22,251 nucleotides of DNA. Origin: Euryarchaeota archaeon UBA486 (lineage in GTDB: Archaea > Thermoplasmatota > Poseidoniia > Poseidoniales > Poseidoniaceae). The position numbers and the translations under genes are program-made. The notes under the pieces were generated by a model. The model saw nothing but the letters and a program-made list of their open reading frames with translations. It did not search any database and was not told the DNA's origin. The stretch covers positions 1 through 22,251 of the forward strand of contig DAET01000034.1 of NCBI GenBank assembly GCA_002497765.1. The letters are read 5' to 3'. Positions 1-6,075 of the stretch are shown here, in pieces (position 1 is the stretch's first letter; each line of letters begins with the position of its first letter).

Positions 1-657
1 GCTTCCGAGGAAGAGGTAGTGGCCGATGGAGGGATCGTCGCCGGAGTAATTGCAACCCAAGACCTGGCCGGGGAAGGAAAGGCGAGCACCGCCGATGGGG
101 ATGGTGACGTCAAAGCCTGCCTTCTCCAAACGGTCGTGGAATTCGGGCAGCAGGTGAAGGTGCTGAATGGAACCGACAAGGCCGAGTTTGGTGTCGGTGA
201 GCGGCGCCATACGGCCCACGGCGTCCATGAACTTCTCCTGTGCTTCTTCTTCGGTCAACTCGGCGGTTTGCCCTTGGTCGGCCAGACGTGCTTGAGCCAT
301 GGCGCGGTGCTGTTCGAGCCATGGAAGGACGGGGCTGAGTTTAGGGTCGCCGTCGTAGGTGACGTTGATGAATTGCGTGGGCATACCGGAATCGATGTTC
401 ATCTGAGAATGACCCATGTGAGCGACCAATTCCACGCCCATGAGCTGCATCTTGTCGTGCACGAGGTCGCACGCACCATAGCAAGGGTCAGCGGCCAGGA
501 CCACTTGGGCGCTGGTTTCGGTTTCGATGGTGTCCATCATTTCGAGGGCCTGCATTTTGAGGCCTTCAGGCACCTGAAGGGCAATCAGACGGTTGTCGTT
601 GGCGCGAATGCGCTCCATCAACTCATCCAGTTCGAAGTCGTGGCGGTCAAGGTCCAT
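1..657 (-). CDS. dph2: Dph2, diphthamide biosynthesis 3-amino-3-carboxypropyl transferase (3' end beyond window)
   Basis: Radical-SAM-like 4Fe-4S enzyme that transfers the 3-amino-3-carboxypropyl group of S-adenosylmethionine to the target histidine of translation elongation factor 2, the first step of diphthamide synthesis. The visible 219 residues carry the first cluster cysteine in DPCYGACD (Cys59) and the second in the GCNYS motif (Cys202). The third cysteine lies past the window edge. Family knowledge: archaeal Dph2 uses three widely spaced cysteines, and the spacing here fits. The ATG at 657 is preceded by GAGGTGA with about 8 nt spacing, which supports this start. It is last of three minus-strand genes (GcvH-like, hpt, dph2), 80 bp below hpt. 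Archaea and eukaryotes have this pathway, so it is one of the best lineage markers here. Confidence 0.93.
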   Translation of the reverse strand, partial: MDLDRHDFELDELMERIRANDNRLIALQVPEGLKMQALEMMDTIETETSAQVVLAADPCYGACDLVHDKMQLMGVELVAHMGHSQMNIDSGMPTQFINVTYDGDPKLSPVLPWLEQHRAMAQARLADQGQTAELTEEEAQEKFMDAVGRMAPLTDTKLGLVGSIQHLHLLPEFHDRLEKAGFDVTIPIGGARLSFPGQVLGCNYSGDDPSIGHYLFLGS

Positions 658-737
658 GTTTCCCCTCACCTCAACGGCGTCGCCTCTCCCTCATGAAGCC
701 ACCCATTGGACGGATGCGTCTCGTAGGCTTGGTATGT

Positions 738-1316
738 TCATTCTTCGTCGAGAAGCACCACTTTGTCGCCGTCCATCTCGAGGCGAACCAAGGATTGGAT
801 GCGAATGTCGGGGTAGAGGCCTTGCAGGCGACGCAATCCGCTTCCTTTCTCCACCACAGCGATGATTTCGGTAACCTCGGCCCCCGCTCGTCGGACGCCT
901 TCAATCACCGCCTCGAGGGTGCCGCCGGTTGAGAGCACGTCATCGAGAATGGCCACTCGTTCGCCCTGCTGCAGATCGTTAAGGTACATGGCGCCCTTGG
1001 AATAGCCCGTTGACTGATCGATTTCCACTTCACCATCAAGTCCGTAGGAACGCTTTCGAGCGATCACAAGCGGAATGCCCGTGGCCATGGACAGCGGAGC
1101 TGTTAGGGGCAGACCCATGGCTTCAATGCCGAGCAAGATGTCCACGCCGGACCAATCGACGCGGCCAACAACGAGTTCAGTGATGGCCGTCAAGACTTCA
1201 GGGTTCATTCTGGGAACACCGTCGGTGACGGGATGGATGAAGTATGGATAATCGCCTTTCCAGATGACCGGTGCTGCTTGGAGGCTGGCACGGAGTTGCT
1301 CCATGGCGTCAGGCAT
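738..1316 (-). CDS. hpt: Archaeal-type hypoxanthine/guanine phosphoribosyltransferase
   Basis: Purine salvage enzyme that converts hypoxanthine or guanine plus PRPP to IMP or GMP in the cytoplasm. The 192-residue product matches the archaeal Hpt family (about 185-190 residues) end to end: a VIWKGDYPYF..PVTDG N-terminus, GIEAMGLPL, the RKRSYGL..GEVEIDQSTGYSKG region, and the PRPP-binding loop VAILDDVLSTGGT (residues 121-133). The frame is open up to a TTG at 1385 that overlaps the upstream stop as TTGA. I prefer ATG 1316 (or ATG 1304) because family members start just before the (L/M)..L(K/R).SL motif; the extra 23 residues look unlike any domain. No clear ribosome binding site precedes either ATG. 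Adenine phosphoribosyltransferase is the main alternative name, since the fold is shared. Confidence 0.88.
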   Translation of the reverse strand: MPDAMEQLRASLQAAPVIWKGDYPYFIHPVTDGVPRMNPEVLTAITELVVGRVDWSGVDILLGIEAMGLPLTAPLSMATGIPLVIARKRSYGLDGEVEIDQSTGYSKGAMYLNDLQQGERVAILDDVLSTGGTLEAVIEGVRRAGAEVTEIIAVVEKGSGLRRLQGLYPDIRIQSLVRLEMDGDKVVLLDEE

Positions 1317-1381
1317 GGGATTCCGTGGGGGTGTGAGTTCATCATCCTTCGGGAGGAGGATGACGTGCAACAGCCGCCCGT

Positions 1382-1807
1382 TCAAAGTTCGGCGAGGTAT
1401 TCGACGTACTCGTCGTGTTCCATGAGGTTCTCGAGGAGCTGCTTGTCGTCGGGGTTGAGTTGCAATTCGTGTGGCTCAAGGAGAATGATCCAACCGTCGT
1501 TGTAGGCGGAATCGTTAACCAGGTCTGGGTTGATCTCAACTTCGCCGTTGACGTCGGAAATCACGCCAGAGAACGGGGACGTCAACGAGACCTTCTCGTC
1601 GGCGGTCCAAAGCGAAAACAGGCTGCCGCCTTCGTCGATTTCGGTTTCTGCCTGCGGCAAGATCACACGCAGCACATCGCCGATTTCAACACGGAGAAAT
1701 TCACTCACGCCAATCATGAGCTTCTGGTCTTTCTGCTGAAACCAAAGGTGGTCCATCGAGTATTTTCGGTCTTGAGCAATCACAAATTCAATGATGTCGT
1801 CATCCAT
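1382..1807 (-). CDS. gcvH: Glycine cleavage H protein-like, lipoyl lysine apparently replaced
   Basis: 141-residue protein with the lipoyl-domain fold of glycine cleavage system H protein, which shuttles the aminomethyl group between the P, T and L proteins on a lipoyl-lysine arm. Family features seen: the YSMDHLWF start, IGVSEFL..EIGDVLRVILP, SPFSGVISDVNGEVEINPDLVNDSAYNDGW. In an ungapped alignment recalled against E. coli GcvH (ESVKAASDIYAPVSG), the modified lysine falls on Asp70 (LWTADEKVSLTSPFSG) and the nearest lysine is two residues later (Lys72). It may therefore be unlipoylated, or lipoylated at a shifted lysine. No gcvT, gcvP or lipoate ligase gene lies nearby; it heads the group with hpt and dph2. 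ATG 1807 has GATGAGG about 9 nt upstream. Family membership is fairly sure; activity in glycine cleavage is not. Confidence 0.78.
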   Translation of the reverse strand: MDDDIIEFVIAQDRKYSMDHLWFQQKDQKLMIGVSEFLRVEIGDVLRVILPQAETEIDEGGSLFSLWTADEKVSLTSPFSGVISDVNGEVEINPDLVNDSAYNDGWIILLEPHELQLNPDDKQLLENLMEHDEYVEYLAEL

Positions 1808-1925
1808 CGTCGCTGCCTCATCTCGCGGCTTCCACGGGTGGTATATGAAGACTAAGGAAAAAAATGTAATTTTTCCGAATCAAACGGGTTAAGAGACTCC
1901 TCATGTTGGGAGATTTGGTGAGCGC
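1808..1925. promoter_or_regulatory. Divergent promoter region with A/T-tract inverted repeat
   Basis: This 118-bp gap separates the minus-strand GcvH-like gene from the plus-strand acyl-CoA dehydrogenase gene. It contains a perfect 7-bp inverted repeat, GGAAAAA (1856-1862) and TTTTTCC (1870-1876), with a 7-nt centre, which looks like an operator. The AT tract TGTAATTTTT (1865-1874) could be the TATA element for the plus-strand gene, giving a leader of about 30 nt that includes GGTGA at 1917-1921. TATAT at 1842-1846 is a candidate for the minus strand. A regulator bound at the repeat would overlap the plus-strand promoter. Assignments are by eye only. Confidence 0.4.
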
Positions 1926-3095
1926 ATGAACTTCGGTGAAACCGACGAACAACAGATGATTCGAGAATTGGTGAGAGACTTCGCTGAAACGGTGCTTGCG
2001 CCCACGGTGGAACATCGAGACCAGAACCAAATCCCACCATCCGAAGAATGGCAGGCCTTCCTCGAATACGGGCTCCACGGCATCACGATTCCCGAAGCCT
2101 ACGGTGGTTCGCCCATCGATGACGTGTCCGAGGCGATCATCATCGAAGAGTTGGCACGGGTCGACCCGTCCTTTGCTGTCATGTACTGTGTCCACGTTGG
2201 TCTGTGTTCCATGACCATTGCACTTCACGGTGATGAGCATCAGAAGTCAACCTTCCTCCCTCGCCTTGCAGCAGGTGAAGTAGGCGCATACTCACTTTCC
2301 GAAGCAGGTGCTGGAACCGACGCTGCTGCCATGTCCTGCAAAGCCAAACTCTCTGACGACGGCACGCATTACATTCTCAACGGCGAAAAGATGTGGGTTA
2401 CCAACGGCGCACAGGCACAGATCATCGTTCTGTTCGCCAAAGACGTCGACCACCCCGACTACGGGACAAAGAAGCATGGCGGCACCACGGCGTTCATCGT
2501 TGATGCTGCTTACGAAGGATTCTCCGTCGGAAAGAAAGAGGACAAGTTGGGTATCCGCTCGTCAGACACGTGCACGCTGGTGCTCAACAACTGCAAAGTG
2601 CCGATTGAAAACGCCATCAAAGGTGTCGGCAACGGGTTCCCCATCGCCATGAACGCCCTCGACAACAGCCGCATTGGCATCGCCGCACAAGCGTTGGGCA
2701 TCGCCCAGGGCGCGTATGAGTCAGCGCTGCAGTACGCTCACGAGCGAGAGGCTTTCGGGAAGCCGATCGCATACCACCAGATGATCATGGCCTACCTCGC
2801 CGACATGGCGACGCAAATCGAGGCTGCTCGTCTGCTGGTGTACAAGGCAGCCTGGACCAAGGAACAGCACTACCACGCCGATGGTCCACGGCACTCCAAG
2901 GAGGCCAGCATGGCCAAGTTGTTCGCTGGCGACACCGCCATGTGGGTGTCGGAGCGAGCCATACAGGTGCTTGGCGGCTACGGCTACACCAAGGAATTCC
3001 CCGTTGAACGCTTCTTCCGTGATGCAAAGATCACGCAAATTTACGAGGGCACTCAAGAGGTGCAGCGCATCGTGATCGCTCGTGCGTTGAAGTGA
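1926..3095 (+). CDS. Acyl-CoA dehydrogenase (short-chain/butyryl-CoA type)
   Basis: FAD-dependent enzyme that makes the trans-2,3 double bond in acyl-CoA during beta-oxidation or amino-acid breakdown, passing electrons to an electron-transfer flavoprotein. The 389 residues are the usual family length. Seen are the N-terminal helical domain, the YSLSEAGAGTDA substrate/FAD signature, MWVTNGAQA, the REAFGKPI segment, and the C-terminal QVLGGYGYTKEFPVER..RD followed by QIYEGTQEVQR. Glu374 in YEGT is at the catalytic-base position of short- and medium-chain enzymes. ATG 1926 is preceded by GGTGA with 4 nt spacing. The gene stands alone on its strand, and its stop abuts the stop of the convergent EF-hand gene with no gap. 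Chain length cannot be told from sequence. Confidence 0.95.
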   Translation: MNFGETDEQQMIRELVRDFAETVLAPTVEHRDQNQIPPSEEWQAFLEYGLHGITIPEAYGGSPIDDVSEAIIIEELARVDPSFAVMYCVHVGLCSMTIALHGDEHQKSTFLPRLAAGEVGAYSLSEAGAGTDAAAMSCKAKLSDDGTHYILNGEKMWVTNGAQAQIIVLFAKDVDHPDYGTKKHGGTTAFIVDAAYEGFSVGKKEDKLGIRSSDTCTLVLNNCKVPIENAIKGVGNGFPIAMNALDNSRIGIAAQALGIAQGAYESALQYAHEREAFGKPIAYHQMIMAYLADMATQIEAARLLVYKAAWTKEQHYHADGPRHSKEASMAKLFAGDTAMWVSERAIQVLGGYGYTKEFPVERFFRDAKITQIYEGTQEVQRIVIARALK

Positions 3096-4151
3096 TCACG
3101 CTTCTAAACAAATCAACTGCTTGAGGGCGACGTCCCAGTCGTGTGGCTTGAGGGCCACCTCGTAGGTTTGGCCGGCCGCCGGTGGGTTTTCAGTTGGCTT
3201 GAGCATCATGCGGAACGTGGTGCCCTCTTCTGTCGTGCAGTGGGCCGTGTAACCGTTTCGGTACTGGTCAACCCCGAGCAGCGTGCGAGAAATGGATTGA
3301 ACGATGGCGGAGACACCGTAGGTTGCCGATTCCCCGATGGCCGCTTGGGCCTCACTGCGCAACTTCATGGATTCAAGATGAGCCACGAAGGATTCGAAGC
3401 CGTCCACGACAGGTTCCGAGGGGGCTTCATGCACCTCAACCGGTGCGTGCGCCTCCTCGACATGCTCAACCACCGGTTCCACCGGCGCTGGCAACACGGT
3501 GAACATGTGCGTATCGAGGCGAACACCAAGATGACGCAGTTCTGCGGTGTAGTTGCCCGCCTCATCCAGTTCAATAACGAATTCATCGAAATCGGGCCGG
3601 TCCATGTCGGCGTTGGGTATGAGCGATGCGTGGATTTCCTGCCTTGTGGCGTTGTCAAACACAGAGAATTCGTAGGCCACGACTTCAACATTGAACGACA
3701 CCGAAACGGAAATCTGTTGACCTGTTTCGTAGGCGTCTTCGAGGATACCAATGGCACCGGTGACCTCCACCTTTTCTTCGAACAATTCGTCAGGGAACTC
3801 CATGCCACTGGCGGCCAAAAACGCCATCCAGTCCCGAACAGGAATGCCGTCGTTGACGTTGGCGTTCACGAAGGAAAAGACCAGCTCAACCACCCATTCC
3901 GGCGGGCGCTCTCCGGTCATTTTCCCGAGCAGCGTGGCGAATTCGTCGCCCGAGATGAAGCCGTCCTTGTTGGTGTCGAGTTCCTCGGTGAGTTTCACCG
4001 GCGACATGGCAGAATCGCCCAACCATTTCTTGAAATTGTTGTTGAGCAGACCCGCCATGGTGTTGTTGCGAACGATGCCTTCGACCCGTCGGTTGATAGC
4101 GGCTGCTCGCTGCATGAAGTTCTCTTTGTCGCGGAATTCCACGGTCGCCAT
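3096..4151 (-). CDS. EF-hand domain protein of unknown function
   Basis: Predicted soluble 351-residue protein, with no signal peptide or membrane segment. Residues 59-70 form a canonical EF-hand calcium loop (DTNKDGFISGDE, with Asp, Asn, Asp, Gly and Glu at the ligand positions). A degenerate partner loop follows around residues 96-108 (NANVNDGIPV), so a paired EF-hand is likely. Residues about 125-235 look like a beta-rich domain, followed by a Pro/Glu/Val-rich linker (about 236-270, many PVE/APVEVHE elements) and a C-terminal alpha/beta segment I do not recognise. It lies 43 bp below the CCA-adding enzyme gene and may be co-transcribed. A GTG at 4232 would extend the frame into that gene; ATG 4151 is preferred because the extra residues are His/Arg-rich and look non-coding. 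No ribosome binding site is visible at ATG 4151. Confidence 0.75.
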   Translation of the reverse strand: MATVEFRDKENFMQRAAAINRRVEGIVRNNTMAGLLNNNFKKWLGDSAMSPVKLTEELDTNKDGFISGDEFATLLGKMTGERPPEWVVELVFSFVNANVNDGIPVRDWMAFLAASGMEFPDELFEEKVEVTGAIGILEDAYETGQQISVSVSFNVEVVAYEFSVFDNATRQEIHASLIPNADMDRPDFDEFVIELDEAGNYTAELRHLGVRLDTHMFTVLPAPVEPVVEHVEEAHAPVEVHEAPSEPVVDGFESFVAHLESMKLRSEAQAAIGESATYGVSAIVQSISRTLLGVDQYRNGYTAHCTTEEGTTFRMMLKPTENPPAAGQTYEVALKPHDWDVALKQLICLEA

Positions 4152-4194
4152 GGGGAGCCGAGAACATCGGCGCACATGAAATTGATGCCGACCA

Positions 4195-5559
4195 TCATGG
4201 GAACGATGGGGTTGGCCAGTCTTCGACACCACCGTGCTCGTAGGGTGTCCGGATGAGCAAGGCTTCCATGCCTTCCATGGTGGTCACATCCTCCTCGATT
4301 TGGCGTCGATGCAACCATTGCTTCAACCGCCCCAAGCGCATACCTTGGCCGATGTTCGTGTGCGCCATCAGCCAGTGCCCGTCCACCAAACAGTGTACGG
4401 GTTCGCTCCTGGGTCCCACGGCGCGCCAGCGCTTCTTCACTTCGAGGACGGCAGCGGCTTCTGGTTGAAGCCCCGTATGGAGTCGAACATCGTGGTCTGC
4501 CAAACACTCCAAGGACAGCAGGTGTGCTTCTGCCTGGGTCGTGAGGGCATGGCTGAACACGCGTAGCGCCGCCGTATCGCTCGTGGGCAGGTGGCCCAGG
4601 ACTTCATGGAAGGCGGCCGTGGAACGCTGAAGTTCGTTGGAGGCCCGCAGACTTTTGAGCTGCTGAACCGCTTCTTTCGTGGGATGTTCAACCATCATCA
4701 AGGCGAGGCGCTGGTGAAGATGGAGCCGTTGAAGTCGGTCATCATCCAACACGTTGAGAAGAGCGGTGTTCATGACGATGAGGTGCTCAAAGACATGACG
4801 CAGGACACCCCCGTCCTGCATGGCTCGGAGGACATCCCCTGGCTTTGGTCCAGCGAGGATTTTCTTGACTTCCATCCACCGTCGTTCGATCGCCACCATG
4901 CTCAGGCGGGTGCCGTGGCGAGCAATGGCCTGCTCAAGCTCAGCGTCCATGCCCCACAGGGGGCCGCTGTCCCGTCGGGTAAACCGGTAGGCTCGGAGAA
5001 TTCGGAGTGCATCTTCTTCGCAGCGCTGACTGGCATCGCCGACCGCTCGAACCAGGCGTTGTTGGAGGTCAACCATTCCATTGTATGGGTCATACAGTCG
5101 GCGTCGGGCGACATCAACGGCCATGCTGTTGAAGGTGAAGTCCCTTCGACTCAAATCCTCCTTCAACGAACGTCCCCAATTGACGACGTCAGGGCGCCGT
5201 CCGTCCCGGTAGAGCGATTCGGTGCGGAGGGTGGTCACTTCGTAATGCCGACCTTGTCCCTTCACCGTGATGGTGCCATAATCAATGCCCGTGGGGATGG
5301 CTTGTTCGCCGAAGAGTTCCATCATGCGGTGAGGTGTGCAGGTGGTGCACACGTCAATGTCCGGGGCTGCCTCGCCGAGCCATGCATCGCGCACACAACC
5401 GCCGACCAGCCATGCGCCTTCACCCGCTTCGGCAAGGGTTTGCAGCAGGCTGAGTAAATCATCAGGCAAGCTCGCCAACCATCGGGCGATGGGTGGTGGG
5501 CAAGGCGCACCTTCCATGTCGGCCTTGAGGCCTTCCAGAAGAGTGCCGGTCCCTCTCAT
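4195..5559 (-). CDS. cca: Class II tRNA nucleotidyltransferase (CCA-adding enzyme/poly(A) polymerase family)
   Basis: Adds or repairs the 3' CCA end of tRNA from CTP and ATP. The 454-residue product shows the class II (bacterial/eukaryal) head and neck: the LVGGCVRDAWLG motif (51-62), metal-binding DID (Asp67, Asp69), a beta-turn segment ending in RHYEVTTLR, RRDFTFNSMAVD (138-149), LYDPYNGMVDL (155-165) and the neck motif EEDALRILRAYRF (181-193). The C-terminal half is helical. There is no HD phosphohydrolase motif. ATG 5559 has GGTGA with 4 nt spacing; longer frames would run across the divergent neighbour. Known archaeal CCA enzymes are class I, so a class II enzyme is notable. A poly(A) polymerase-like or A-adding role cannot be excluded. 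Confidence 0.88.
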   Translation of the reverse strand: MRGTGTLLEGLKADMEGAPCPPPIARWLASLPDDLLSLLQTLAEAGEGAWLVGGCVRDAWLGEAAPDIDVCTTCTPHRMMELFGEQAIPTGIDYGTITVKGQGRHYEVTTLRTESLYRDGRRPDVVNWGRSLKEDLSRRDFTFNSMAVDVARRRLYDPYNGMVDLQQRLVRAVGDASQRCEEDALRILRAYRFTRRDSGPLWGMDAELEQAIARHGTRLSMVAIERRWMEVKKILAGPKPGDVLRAMQDGGVLRHVFEHLIVMNTALLNVLDDDRLQRLHLHQRLALMMVEHPTKEAVQQLKSLRASNELQRSTAAFHEVLGHLPTSDTAALRVFSHALTTQAEAHLLSLECLADHDVRLHTGLQPEAAAVLEVKKRWRAVGPRSEPVHCLVDGHWLMAHTNIGQGMRLGRLKQWLHRRQIEEDVTTMEGMEALLIRTPYEHGGVEDWPTPSFP

Positions 5560-5631
5560 GAGTTCACCCTTGGTGCTCGTGGCGTGCGGGGCATGAAAAA
5601 GCATTATGTGAATCGGCAGCGAGACAACAGC
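5560..5631. promoter_or_regulatory. Short divergent promoter with a shared AT box
   Basis: Only 72 bp separate the start of the minus-strand CCA enzyme gene from the preferred start of the plus-strand ParB-like gene. The one AT-rich element, ATTATG at 5603-5608, lies about 26 bp upstream of ATG 5632, the TATA spacing for a leaderless archaeal transcript. Read on the other strand, the same element (CATAAT) would give a leader of roughly 20 nt carrying the GGTGA site of the CCA gene. One box may therefore serve both directions. This is inference from spacing. Confidence 0.35.
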
Positions 5632-6075
5632 ATGTCGTGGGCAGAAGACGATGTTCAACTGGTCCCCGTCGCGTGGCTCAAAGTCCATGAGGAAATCAAG
5701 CCAAAGAACCGAGATAAATTGCTCGAGATGACCAAAAAGTGGGGTGGCTACACCAAACCACTCATCGTCGACAAGCGCACCGGGGCCATTTTGGACGGTC
5801 ATCATCGGCATTCCATCGCCGTGCTGCTGGGGTTGAAGCGGGTGCCTGCTGTGTGCGTGGACTACCTTGAAGACGATTCGATTCAACTCGGCGTTTGGCC
5901 AGCATGCGGGTTGGATTCACTGACGAAGCAAGAAGTGATTGCTATGTCGCTCTCCGATGAGGTGTTTCCCCCAAAGACAAGCCGTCATACGCTCCCCGAT
6001 GAGACGCCGCCGATTTTTGTGCCCCTCGAAACGTTGGCGGTACTTCCTCCGCTTACGGGGCCTGACGCGTCTTGA
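5632..6075 (+). CDS. ParB/sulfiredoxin-superfamily domain protein (SerK-like?)
   Basis: 147-residue cytoplasmic protein built around one ParB N-terminal-type domain: LVPVAWLKVHEEI (10-22), KPLIVDKRTGAILDGHHRHSIA (42-63, with the signature DGHHR at 55-59) and LGLKRVPAVCVDYL (66-79). In this superfamily the motif binds nucleotide phosphates. Members include CTP-binding ParB, sulfiredoxin, and archaeal/bacterial free-serine kinases (SerK, SbnI). There is no helix-turn-helix domain and no parA neighbour, so a chromosome-partition role is unlikely; a small-molecule kinase or nucleotide-binding role is more plausible but unproven. In-frame ATG 5593 is an alternative start (13 more residues); 5632 is preferred from the TATA-like spacing and family start. 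The 3' end overlaps the convergent M61 gene by 23 bp. Confidence 0.78.
   Translation: MSWAEDDVQLVPVAWLKVHEEIKPKNRDKLLEMTKKWGGYTKPLIVDKRTGAILDGHHRHSIAVLLGLKRVPAVCVDYLEDDSIQLGVWPACGLDSLTKQEVIAMSLSDEVFPPKTSRHTLPDETPPIFVPLETLAVLPPLTGPDAS

Noticed and set aside
1342..1363. Inverted repeat TCATCCT..AGGATGA between the GcvH-like stop and the hpt start, considered as a terminator
   Set aside because: It has no T-tract, a short 7-bp stem and lies inside a same-strand gene group; it is probably chance in a C/G-rich stretch.
1317..1385. TTG start for hpt overlapping the upstream stop (TTGA), adding 23 residues
   Set aside because: Archaeal Hpt proteins begin at the internal ATG region, and the added residues match nothing in the family. 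Similar TTG extensions at 8919, 9580, 11729, 13936 and 18150 were rejected for the same kind of reason.
3141..4256. Open frame of about 370 codons on the plus strand opposite the EF-hand gene
   Set aside because: The minus strand has a canonical EF-hand loop and balanced composition; the opposite frame is Arg/His-rich and featureless.
5560..5886. Extension of the CCA enzyme frame up to 5886
   Set aside because: It would run antisense through the ParB-like gene. The ATG at 5559 has a proper GGTGA site and precedes the conserved head domain.
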